Source: Microcaldota archaeon (GTDB lineage Archaea; Micrarchaeota; Micrarchaeia; Micrarchaeales; CABMGC01). Taken from it: a stretch of DNA of 64,000 nucleotides. The notes beneath the pieces are model-generated. The model was given only the letters and a program-made list of their open reading frames with translations. It did not search any database and was not told the DNA's origin. Position numbers and translations under genes: made by a program. Location: contig JAJZZD010000003.1 in the NCBI GenBank assembly GCA_021797745.1, positions 1 to 64,000 of the forward strand. The letters are read 5' to 3'. Positions 28,727 to 37,694 of this stretch are shown one piece after another (positions within the stretch are counted from its first letter, which is position 1; each line of letters begins with the position of its first letter).

Positions 28727-29926
28727 TTACCTAGTTATTTGTATGCTTTGCATGTCTTCCAAATACTTTTTTCCTGCTCCTTCAAGGAAATATTTACGCG
28801 CAGGTCCAAGTATCTCGATTAAATAATTGGACACGCTATCCTTCAGGTCAACAGGGTGAATTAAGTTATTCACATATGCTTCTTCAAGCTCTTTTTGATT
28901 CTTATATGAAGAAGATACTTTAGTCTTGGCATTAAATATTTCATAATCTCTGTTTTTTCTTATGAGGTATGGCCAAATTATGTATCTTTCAATATCTATG
29001 ATTGAATTCACTTCTAATTCTGCAGCAGGGCAGAAAGCACCCATTATCTTCGCTTTTATTTGCTCTTCAGTATCGTGTATGTATACTGCGCTGTTTGGCT
29101 TTGACTTTGACATTTTTACATCAATAATTTCATCTATGAGTGCGTCTCTATTTCCCGACGCCTTTGCGGCTAGTATCTTGCTGCGCTGGTCTGCTGTTAC
29201 GTGCACGCCCATCAAAAGATGGTGGTGTACTGCTACCGGTTTGTAACCTAAAGAGTTTGCAACATCTAATGCAACTACGTGAGCTTTTCTTTGATCCATC
29301 CCTGCATGCGGCAAGTTTATTTTCATGCTGAATAAATCAGCTACCTGCATTGGCACATACATGAGCTGTGCAAGACTTACTGCATCGCCTTCTCTTCTGC
29401 CTAATATTGTAATGCTACGTTTTGCACGATTTAGCGTTATTTGTTTAGCAATCTTGATCACGTCTTCCCAGTAATTTAAGTTTAGTTTTTCGTAAAGTTC
29501 TGAGCCAAGAATAAACTCGACTTTATCGGTATTGCCGCCAACGCATTCTAATGACAAACGAAGTGCTTCTTTGAAATACGTGCCTGCAACCCTTCTTATT
29601 GTATCGAGGTCGCCGCCAAGCTTATTGTTTATCATGGTGTGATAATCTGCTAAAAATATGCGAGTTTTGACCCCGGCTGCCTGGAAATCTGCAATTTTAG
29701 TTGAACCAACTAGTCCTGTTCCCAAATGTATAAAACCTGAAACTTCAAATCCTATATAATGATTAAGAGCTTCGTTATCCGCTATTTTTTTAATCAAAGT
29801 TAAATCTGTCAATACCTCTTCTGTGGGATTTCTGGTAATTAACCTAAACATTTTTTGCTGCTGTTCTGATAAATTCTCCAGAGTAATATCGTCTGTGGAA
29901 TTGTCCTTCTTAACGTTGTCATTCAT
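28727..29926 (-). CDS. tyrS: Tyrosyl-tRNA synthetase
   Basis: class I; YIGFEVSGFIHLGTGL, AGMDQRKAHVVA, VKMSKSKPNSA. Confidence 0.9.
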   Translation of the reverse strand: MNDNVKKDNSTDDITLENLSEQQQKMFRLITRNPTEEVLTDLTLIKKIADNEALNHYIGFEVSGFIHLGTGLVGSTKIADFQAAGVKTRIFLADYHTMINNKLGGDLDTIRRVAGTYFKEALRLSLECVGGNTDKVEFILGSELYEKLNLNYWEDVIKIAKQITLNRAKRSITILGRREGDAVSLAQLMYVPMQVADLFSMKINLPHAGMDQRKAHVVALDVANSLGYKPVAVHHHLLMGVHVTADQRSKILAAKASGNRDALIDEIIDVKMSKSKPNSAVYIHDTEEQIKAKIMGAFCPAAELEVNSIIDIERYIIWPYLIRKNRDYEIFNAKTKVSSSYKNQKELEEAYVNNLIHPVDLKDSVSNYLIEILGPARKYFLEGAGKKYLEDMQSIQITR

Positions 29927-30074
29927 AAAGTCAACTTTTTGTCAGCGCCAGTTGGTCTTTCTAATAAACCCATTTGATCTGCACTGCTATTTGAATTTTT
30001 GGTATTTATGGCTTTCTATGTTTTGTACGAACATGAATGATTTATTCCGACCTGACCTCTTTTCCAGCACCCCG

Positions 30075-31544
30075 TCATTTTTTGCCGGCTAGTTTCGCAT
30101 CCCTGTGCGCATCAGTAATTGACCTTCTATCTTCCTTTCCACGTGTCAGAGACATGATCGCTGCCAGAGCTATCACGATTATCGACGCATATAATGAGTA
30201 GTCCAATCCTTGCAGGAACGAGACGCCCTGTGTCTGCGGCAGCACGATGTTGCTGCCGCTGAAAATCGCAAGTGCCGTGGAACGCGGTATTGTTGACGAG
30301 ATAACCGTGAGCGCAATCACGAAGCTGAGCACCATGCCAACGTTACCAAGCATCCTGTTCAATCCTGAAGCCATTGCATATTTGTCTTTCGGAGCGTTTG
30401 CCATTATCGCACTGGTGTTTGCCGGGAAGAATGAACCAGTGCCAAGGCCCGTGAGTATTGTTATGAGCGATATGATGTAAAGCGGCGTGTTCACTCCAAG
30501 CAAAGTCGCATACGCAAAGTATCCAAAACCAAGCGCAGCGAGACCTAGCGTAGCTGGCACGCGCGCGCCTATTTTGTCTGAAAGCCTGCCCATCAACGGG
30601 CCGACGATGCCGCCTATCAGGTAGCCCGGAATTAAATATATGCTTGCGTCAAACGCATTAAGCCCGCGCACTCCCTGCAGATACAAAATGAGCAGAAACA
30701 AAACCGCGAACGATGCTGTAGACTGGAGCATTGATGCGATTACTGAGAAAGTGAAGATCCTGTTGCTGAACATGGAAAAATTAATAGTAGGATACTTTAT
30801 CCTGCGCTCCCTGAGCACAAATGCAAGCAAAATCAGCAAAGAAACGAAGAAAAGCGCTATTTCCAACGATGTTATTCCCTCAAACATAGAAAAAACGGCA
30901 GTAAGCGTCAGGGTCAAAAGCCCTATCCCCAAGAGCACTCCGCCAAGAAGGTCCAAAGGCTCTTTCATAGGCTTTACCACATCGCGAAGCTTGTAAATGG
31001 CAATTGGTATAAGTGCCAATCCTATGGGCACGTTTATGTAGAATATGAGGCGCCAGTTTATCACAGACAGGAAGCCGCCCAGGAATATCCCCAATATCGC
31101 CCCAAAGCTCCATCCTATCGACAGATACCCGAACGCCTTTCCGCGTTCGTGCGGCTCGAAATGGTCCGAGAGCACAGCAGCGCTCGTAGTTCCAAGCAGC
31201 GCCCCGCCTATTGCCTGTATAATCCTAGAAGAATTCAGAAAGCTGATGTTCGGGGCAAGCCCGCATAGCGCCGAGCCGAGCACAAACACTCCAAGCCCGT
31301 ATTTGTAAAGCCTTGCCCTGCCGTACCTGTCGCCGAGCCTTCCTACTTGCGAAGAAAGAATGGTGAGCACAAGTATGTACGACAATATTATCCAGATTGA
31401 ATTAAGCGGCGATGTGCTGAGCGATACGTCTATTGTGGGAAGAGCGAGCACCACTATCGTGGTGTCTACAGCAGCCATCAAAACTCCAATCACTATGACT
31501 GCCAGCACCATCGATTTTGCATTCATGTGAAATCCATTTTTCAT
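30075..31544 (-). CDS. MFS transporter, DHA2 (EmrB/QacA-like)
   Basis: 14-TM pattern, AVDTTIVVLALPTI, GRLGDRYGRARLYKYG. Confidence 0.88.
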   Translation of the reverse strand: MKNGFHMNAKSMVLAVIVIGVLMAAVDTTIVVLALPTIDVSLSTSPLNSIWIILSYILVLTILSSQVGRLGDRYGRARLYKYGLGVFVLGSALCGLAPNISFLNSSRIIQAIGGALLGTTSAAVLSDHFEPHERGKAFGYLSIGWSFGAILGIFLGGFLSVINWRLIFYINVPIGLALIPIAIYKLRDVVKPMKEPLDLLGGVLLGIGLLTLTLTAVFSMFEGITSLEIALFFVSLLILLAFVLRERRIKYPTINFSMFSNRIFTFSVIASMLQSTASFAVLFLLILYLQGVRGLNAFDASIYLIPGYLIGGIVGPLMGRLSDKIGARVPATLGLAALGFGYFAYATLLGVNTPLYIISLITILTGLGTGSFFPANTSAIMANAPKDKYAMASGLNRMLGNVGMVLSFVIALTVISSTIPRSTALAIFSGSNIVLPQTQGVSFLQGLDYSLYASIIVIALAAIMSLTRGKEDRRSITDAHRDAKLAGKK

Positions 31545-31600
31545 AAAAGCCAGGTCCTTTTCTGCACTTCTTTATTAATTCATATTTTTAAAACCCCTAT

Positions 31601-32467
31601 ATGATTAAAGTCGAGAATTTTTCGCTAGGGTTAACTGTTGAAAGCGGCCAGCCGCTGACATTCTACGGCGAATACCGGAAAGAAGAGCGCGCTGAGTTTC
31701 TCAGATATGCAACGGCAAAAGGAATTTTCGGGGTAATATGCAGACATGAAGGAGTTCATGCGCACATCGATTACACGTTCGAAGGAAATTACACGAATAA
31801 AGAGGCAAACGCTGAGATCACGAAGCGGCTCGGTCTGGAATATGACATGGAAAAAATATACGAAAAAATAGCAACAGACAGTTACATGAAAGCTGCAGTA
31901 AAAACGCTGCGCGGAATGCGCATAACGCAGAACGACCCGTGGGAGACTACGCTCTGCTTTGTAATCTCCCAGTTCAACAACATAAAGAGGATAAGGCTAA
32001 TAGTCAGGAGCTTGATTAAAAAATTCGGTGAAGAGTACAGAGACCACAAGACCGAAACTATGCATATGTTTCCGACCCCCGAGTCTCTGGCTTCAGCAAG
32101 CATTTCCGAGATAAGGAACTGTGGCACAGGATTCCGGGACAGGTACGTGAAGCAAGTTGCCGAGCAGTTTGCATACGGCTTTGATGCAGGCAAACTTTAC
32201 AAAATGAATTACTCGAAAGCAAAGGAAAAGCTGATGGAGCTCGACGGCGTAGGCGACAAGGTCGCTGACTGCATACTCCTTTTCGGATACAAAAAACTAG
32301 AGGCGTTTCCAATAGATGTTTGGATAAAAAGGAGCATGGAAAAAATATATTTCTCTGGAAAGAAGGAAAAAGAAAAAACAATACACGATTTTGCCGAAAA
32401 AAGGTGGGGCAGATACGCAGGCTATGCGCAGCAATACATTTTTCATTATGCACGCACAGCTCCATAA
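31601..32467 (+). CDS. HhH-GPD DNA glycosylase (8-oxoguanine DNA glycosylase-like)
   Basis: CFVISQFNNIKRI, LDGVGDKVADCILLFGY…FPIDVWIKR. Confidence 0.88.
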   Translation: MIKVENFSLGLTVESGQPLTFYGEYRKEERAEFLRYATAKGIFGVICRHEGVHAHIDYTFEGNYTNKEANAEITKRLGLEYDMEKIYEKIATDSYMKAAVKTLRGMRITQNDPWETTLCFVISQFNNIKRIRLIVRSLIKKFGEEYRDHKTETMHMFPTPESLASASISEIRNCGTGFRDRYVKQVAEQFAYGFDAGKLYKMNYSKAKEKLMELDGVGDKVADCILLFGYKKLEAFPIDVWIKRSMEKIYFSGKKEKEKTIHDFAEKRWGRYAGYAQQYIFHYARTAP

Positions 32468-32517
32468 ACCACAACAATGTTTATAAAATATCCAAATCAA
32501 AGGCTCTGAGTGTAAAA

Positions 32518-32952
32518 ATGCAGATGCAGAAAACAGCCGATTCTGGATTATTTCCCAGCCTAAAGAAAATTCCGCAAAGCCAATTGAGTCCGATAGTGAA
32601 CGCCATCGAGAAAGCGGTCAGCGAATATGACTTTGAGTCAAAGAAATTTTTCGATAATAATTTCAAATCAGTACTTAGCGCACTGCTTGACGACAAATTA
32701 TACACTAATAGCCTTGATGGCCTAGACAAATTAGAAACACCATCAGATAAGTTGAAGCAGTCTCTTGAAAAAATAAATCCAGAATACAGAAAACTGGTGG
32801 CAATATATGCCTATGGATTGAGTTTCAGGCGAAGATACAAATTCAGCGGAGATTCCCTCAGGTACGACGTATCTGCAAACCTGCAATTAACCGACCCGGA
32901 AAAAAATCTGCCAAATATATTGCAAAGGCGCTTATCAGAAAGGAAAAACTGA
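32518..32952 (+). CDS. Hypothetical protein
   Basis: Start at MQMQKTADSG within ORF 32320..32952, which otherwise overlaps the glycosylase. Confidence 0.55.
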   Translation: MQMQKTADSGLFPSLKKIPQSQLSPIVNAIEKAVSEYDFESKKFFDNNFKSVLSALLDDKLYTNSLDGLDKLETPSDKLKQSLEKINPEYRKLVAIYAYGLSFRRRYKFSGDSLRYDVSANLQLTDPEKNLPNILQRRLSERKN

Positions 32953-33020
32953 ATTCATTGTCGCTTTCATTCAGAAAATTAATGCAATTTTTAAAGCATT
33001 CAGACGAACAAATATGATCG

Positions 33021-33632
33021 GTGCTTTACTGCATACTATTTATGCATAAATGTGCAACAATAAGCTGTGATAAATTGACAATTAAAGATTTTGAAAAGGT
33101 CGAAGGGTCTCTGATTAAACTTCAGAAGCAGAAAGATGCAGTAATGGATACTTCGCGTAACATAATCAGGATGACAGGCAAGGCGATAACGCTGATGCAT
33201 GCGGGAGATCTGGGAACCGCGGGAAAAATGATCGCCGATATTTCAAAGCACGTAAAAAAGCTTAATGAGATAGAGAAAGGATTCGAGTACAATTCGCTTC
33301 AGGCCCATCAGGAATATGTCGAGGCATACGCTTTTTTTCATATTCTCAAAAACAAGGACATTATTTCACTTGACAGTATAAAAGAATCGGAGATTGCATA
33401 CCTTCTTGGCATAATGGACCTTGTAGGCGAGCTGAAGCGCGAGGCAGTGGAATCGCTGAGGAAAAATGACAGAAACAGCGCAGAGCTTTACTACAAATTC
33501 ATGATAGAAATATACGATTCGTCAAGGCACATGCGGTTCGCCGAATCCATTGCGCCGGATTTCAGGAAAAAACAGGACGTCGCAAGGATACAGATAGAGA
33601 CGACTGCTAGCGAACTACTGAGGAACAGGTAA
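33021..33632 (+). CDS. Translin family protein
   Basis: Helical translin pattern (SLQAHQEYVEAYAFF, YLLGIMDLVGELKREAV). Confidence 0.85.
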   Translation: MLYCILFMHKCATISCDKLTIKDFEKVEGSLIKLQKQKDAVMDTSRNIIRMTGKAITLMHAGDLGTAGKMIADISKHVKKLNEIEKGFEYNSLQAHQEYVEAYAFFHILKNKDIISLDSIKESEIAYLLGIMDLVGELKREAVESLRKNDRNSAELYYKFMIEIYDSSRHMRFAESIAPDFRKKQDVARIQIETTASELLRNR

Positions 33633-33687
33633 ATTCATCTATTAATTTTTCCGTCCGAATAATACCTGAGCGCAGAGGCGGGATCGA

Positions 33688-34980
33688 ATGGCGGATCAAA
33701 TTGAACAGACAGAACAGACGGAACATACAAGACAAGCAGAGCGTGCAGGCAAGGCGGCACAGACCGCAGGCTTGCTGGATGTTGAGCGAACAAGGGAAGT
33801 TTACTCTAACATGAAAAATCCTTATCTTTTGAAATACTATTACAAGTTCAAGACTCTGAACCTGCTAAACACCACCGACATATATGGCTCTTCGCCGCCT
33901 GACATTTTCATAGGAAGGGCAGGCTACCCGAATGTGTACATGGGTCCTCTTGTCCCGCCCCAAAGTGGGGATACCTCGATAATGGGAGAGCCTGAGATGT
34001 GGACCAACAAGAGCATACCTGAAATAGTCGAGTACAGGTCTATGCTCGTGCGCGGGATGTACAAGGCAAACGTCAATGACGTTGGGTTCGGAAAACTCAC
34101 AGACATGCTTCAGGAGCTCGCAATCGCAGACAAATACACCGGCGTTGACATAGAGCTAAAGCGTAAACCGTCGCTCAACGTAAGCTTCGACGAGAACAGC
34201 CAGCCTTTCGGGCCCAGCGCCCCTCTCAAGGAGATGACGCTGGAAAACACAACGGCCAACGTGAAGATTGAAAAAGCATATTCCGATACTGACATGACAG
34301 CTACGCAGGCGATACTCGAACTGTATTCGAAAGGATTGCCGGTATCGCGCATACAAAAGGCGCTCTCGGCGGGCACGTTGGGAATAGGTGACAAAAGGAA
34401 GTTCGTGCCAACGCGCTGGAGCATAACAGCAGTTGATGACACCATATCAAAGGACAAGTTGAAAATAGTCAAGGATTACACTACACTAGATTCAATCAGA
34501 ATCTACGAGACCGTTGCGCTTGACAACCGCTGGGTCATTTTGATGATTCCTGGGGAATGGAGCTACGAGCTCATAGAGGCATGGTATCCTGGCACAACGT
34601 GGAACGAAAGCAAGAACAAGATAGACATATTCTCTTCAAGCGAATTCTTCTACGGAAGGAAGGGCTATGCTGAAATAGGCGGCTGTTATTATGCCGCAAG
34701 GCTTGCAGTGTCTGAGCTTTTGGAAAAACAGGGAGCGCAGGCAAAAGTAATCATAATGCGTGAAACGCACCCTGGCTACATAATGCCCGTAGGTGTTTGG
34801 AACGTAAGAGAGCACGTACGCGAGGCTCTCAGGAACAAGCCTCTTTATTTTGCAACTTTAAACGACGCCTTTGCGCATATTTCAAAGAAAATGGCCATAC
34901 CTATTAACATTTGGATAAAGAACAGCGAAGTTCTGCAGAACATAAAGTATCAGAAAAGACTTTCCGGCACAGTGCTCTGA
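33688..34980 (+). CDS. nreA: Nre-family DNA repair protein
   Basis: SSPPDIFIGRAGYPNVYMGPLVPP, archaeal NreA pattern. Confidence 0.85.
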   Translation: MADQIEQTEQTEHTRQAERAGKAAQTAGLLDVERTREVYSNMKNPYLLKYYYKFKTLNLLNTTDIYGSSPPDIFIGRAGYPNVYMGPLVPPQSGDTSIMGEPEMWTNKSIPEIVEYRSMLVRGMYKANVNDVGFGKLTDMLQELAIADKYTGVDIELKRKPSLNVSFDENSQPFGPSAPLKEMTLENTTANVKIEKAYSDTDMTATQAILELYSKGLPVSRIQKALSAGTLGIGDKRKFVPTRWSITAVDDTISKDKLKIVKDYTTLDSIRIYETVALDNRWVILMIPGEWSYELIEAWYPGTTWNESKNKIDIFSSSEFFYGRKGYAEIGGCYYAARLAVSELLEKQGAQAKVIIMRETHPGYIMPVGVWNVREHVREALRNKPLYFATLNDAFAHISKKMAIPINIWIKNSEVLQNIKYQKRLSGTVL

Positions 34981-35042
34981 TCGGGATTTGAACCCAAGTT
35001 CCGGCCTTGAGAGGGCCGTGTCCTTAACTGAATCAGCAGTCG
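34973..35042 (-). tRNA. tRNA-Glu(CTC)-like; intact anticodon arm to 3' end, shortened/degenerate D-arm side
   Basis: Minus: CGGCC-CTCTCAA-GGCCG, T-arm TTGGG-TTCAAAT-CCCGA, 3' TCAGAGCA; 5' side CTGCTGA only partly pairs. Confidence 0.5.
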
Positions 35043-35152
35043 TAAAACAAGCCCTGAATTTTAATTTTAAGGTGCGCTGACTCAGTTTTCAATTATCAAT
35101 TATCAATATAAAAGGACCCCAAGTAAAACTTTTAATTCTTTACCAGCAATAT

Positions 35153-35347
35153 ATGCTAGACTTGTACATGTCAAAACGCTCAGAACCTATGCTGGCAATG
35201 TTGATGGGTATAATCATCCTACTAGCTGACGCCTACTGGATATACACGAGTGGTGCATACGCTCTGTGGATAGAACTCGGCATAGTGATATTTGTAGCTA
35301 CGCTGGTCTGGCTCTACCTTGACTGGGACATGTCGAGAAAGCAATAA
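35153..35347 (+). CDS. Small two-TM membrane protein
   Basis: 64 aa ORF, hydrophobic, followed 8 nt later by 35356 gene. Confidence 0.6.
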   Translation: MLDLYMSKRSEPMLAMLMGIIILLADAYWIYTSGAYALWIELGIVIFVATLVWLYLDWDMSRKQ

Positions 35348-35355
35348 GTGATTGA

Positions 35356-35856
35356 ATGAACAAAACAAGCACAATAGTTGCGGTAATTGCTGCACTCATA
35401 ATAATAGCAGGCGTAGTTTACGTGATAAGCAGAGGTAATGCAGGGTCATATGCAGCATCAACCACAACCATAGTGACCGCGAGTCCCACTACCACATCTC
35501 CAACAACCAACTTTACATCAACAGCTTATACCGTTAAGCTCGAGAACAGCACCACTTTCGGCACCTACCTCGCAAATGCGAGTGGGTTCACTCTCTACAC
35601 ATACAGCGGCGACACCCAGAACAGCGGCACGAGCTCATGCACTGGAGAATGTGCCAGTATATGGCCTCCGTTCTACACATCAAGTCTAGTACTGCCTCCT
35701 GGTCTCAACGCGTCAAGCTTCACAACTATAACGAGAAGCGACGGATCCAAGCAACTGGCTTACAATGGATGGCCGCTCTATCTATACACCGGAGACTCGT
35801 ATCCGGGCCAGGTAAACGGCAACAACGTCGCAGGTTTCAAGGTAGCGATTAAGTAA
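35356..35856 (+). CDS. Secreted_repeat (COG4315-like) lipoprotein-type protein
   Basis: Signal anchor, SGFTLYTYSGD…CTGECASIWPP…DGSKQLAYNGWPLYLYTGD. Confidence 0.85.
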   Translation: MNKTSTIVAVIAALIIIAGVVYVISRGNAGSYAASTTTIVTASPTTTSPTTNFTSTAYTVKLENSTTFGTYLANASGFTLYTYSGDTQNSGTSSCTGECASIWPPFYTSSLVLPPGLNASSFTTITRSDGSKQLAYNGWPLYLYTGDSYPGQVNGNNVAGFKVAIK

Positions 35857-36157
35857 CTGCCTATGCTGGATGACTGCCATCTGAGACTACAAAAGTCTAG
35901 AAGCTAGACATTCAGAATCCTGATTCTGATAAAGATCCTCTGACTTTAGCCAGAAGAGTGCCACGGCTAAAAAAAGCTGTCGGTATTGCAAAAAATGGTT
36001 TGTTGGTATAAATAATGCCGCAACGCATGTTCCTGCTTGCATCTTTGCATATCGATAAAATGCGTGTCTGATATATTTTCATATTTGGCGAAGTGACGAA
36101 ATGTAAATATCAAGTGCGCATATTGCCAGTTTTTTCTTGTTTTTTGCCACGTACTAG

Positions 36158-36583
36158 CTATAGGAACGGATTTCTTATTTTGATTCCAGAAATTTTATTG
36201 AAATCTCTTTCGTTTTCTGTAACAATTTCAGTTATTCCATTTTCTTTCATTGTTTCAGATATCAATACGTCTAAAAAAGGAGCGTTAAATAGGTCAGCGT
36301 GTTCAAGCGCCCTGTCTACTGTATTTGAATTATAATCTATTTTGTGCCATTGCCTTGACAGAATTAACGATTGCGTTATGATTTTGGCAGTTTCTACTGC
36401 GACATCTAATCGCCGGGTTAGCGCGTTAAATAATTCAGCAAGTACCTGATTGGATATAACTCCAGTTATTTCGCCCTTGAACGCTTGTTCTACTAGCTTT
36501 TCGCATATTTTCCTTTTCAACGGCTCTCCGGAGTCATACGCATAACACAAAATATTAGTATCGAAAAATAGTTCATCTTTCAT
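36158..36583 (-). CDS. PIN-domain VapC-type toxin
   Basis: FFDTNILCYAYD, LAELFNAL, HADLFNAPFLDVLI. Confidence 0.85.
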   Translation of the reverse strand: MKDELFFDTNILCYAYDSGEPLKRKICEKLVEQAFKGEITGVISNQVLAELFNALTRRLDVAVETAKIITQSLILSRQWHKIDYNSNTVDRALEHADLFNAPFLDVLISETMKENGITEIVTENERDFNKISGIKIRNPFL

Positions 36584-36836
36584 ACAATTCTTCCCTATTA
36601 AATTTCCATTTTTTCATTTTTATTCCTTCTTTCAATAGCGTCAACGATTTTGCTACTACGTCAGCATTTTTCTTCTTTGTCCATTCTTTCATTGCTTCTG
36701 TAAGAGCTCTCCCAAGATATCCTTTTCTTTTGCCGTATCTCTTGCTTGCCTCTATTCTAAATTCGCTTTCTGCCTCCTCATCAACATTAACCGTGATTGT
36801 TTTTGATCTGCTGTATTTTGCCATATCATCAATCAT
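36573..36836 (-). CDS. VapB-type antitoxin
   Basis: Overlaps VapC start; short basic N-terminal DNA-binding segment. Confidence 0.75.
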   Translation of the reverse strand: MIDDMAKYSRSKTITVNVDEEAESEFRIEASKRYGKRKGYLGRALTEAMKEWTKKKNADVVAKSLTLLKEGIKMKKWKFNREELYER

Positions 36837-37000
36837 ATTTAGATAATTTAATTATTTAAATGTTTCTTTTTTGTAAATATATTGTATTCCCTGCATCGGG
36901 CGATGCGATCCATGTTTGGCGGTACATGTATGCGGCCTCAATCCTAAATTCACTTTCAACGTATTCGTCCACATTTACTGCAAACATTTTTGTCGCAATA

Positions 37001-37423
37001 TCACCCTAATTCAACTGTGTTTATGCCAGTACTATTGGCTGCACTAATCAACCGTTTATCAAAACTGAGTAACTTTGCGAAATTTAGCTTGCATTGGGCC
37101 AAATATATCGAATCGTATACGCTAATTTTATTTTCCAGCGCCATCTCCATGGCGAGTCTAGATCCTAGATATGAATTTATTACGTGAATTTTGGACCAGA
37201 TCGAATAAAGATAATCTATTGCAGCTTCTAGCTCTTTTTTTTCAATACTTTTTAATATCGCGTGCTGCTTCCATATTGCATTAAGCGATTCGATTAAGCA
37301 AATTTCAGGTGCAGCAACAGTTTCGCCTTCCTTGAGCGCGGTAACTAATTTATTTAGAACGTCTTGGGACTCTGATTCGTGCAGGGCCAGCTTTGCCACC
37401 GCGCTCGCGTCTATAATTATCAT
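37001..37423 (-). CDS. PIN-domain VapC-type toxin
   Basis: MIIIDASAVAKLALHE, ICLIESLNAIWK, ISVYDSIYLAQ. Confidence 0.88.
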   Translation of the reverse strand: MIIIDASAVAKLALHESESQDVLNKLVTALKEGETVAAPEICLIESLNAIWKQHAILKSIEKKELEAAIDYLYSIWSKIHVINSYLGSRLAMEMALENKISVYDSIYLAQCKLNFAKLLSFDKRLISAANSTGINTVELG

Positions 37424-37641
37424 CTAGAATCCCTGTCTTCTCTAATTAATTGTGTGCTATTTGGTGTAATTCTTCTGTGTTTATTGGCCTTTCCTATTTT
37501 GGCAAGTACCTCCTCAAGCTCTCTCGCCTTTATTCTTGACTCTATGTAATCCCTTACTTCCTGGCTCCAATTGCCTTTATATTTTTTCATTTTAGCCTGC
37601 ACCTCTTTCGAAATTCTTATAGTCATCACAGAATTTTCCAT
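37420..37641 (-). CDS. VapB-type antitoxin
   Basis: 4-nt overlap with VapC; MTIRISKEVQAKMKKY…. Confidence 0.8.
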   Translation of the reverse strand: MENSVMTIRISKEVQAKMKKYKGNWSQEVRDYIESRIKARELEEVLAKIGKANKHRRITPNSTQLIREDRDSR

Positions 37642-37694
37642 AATTATCTATTGTATATACTTATGTAATATATTTAAACATTACTATTGTAATG

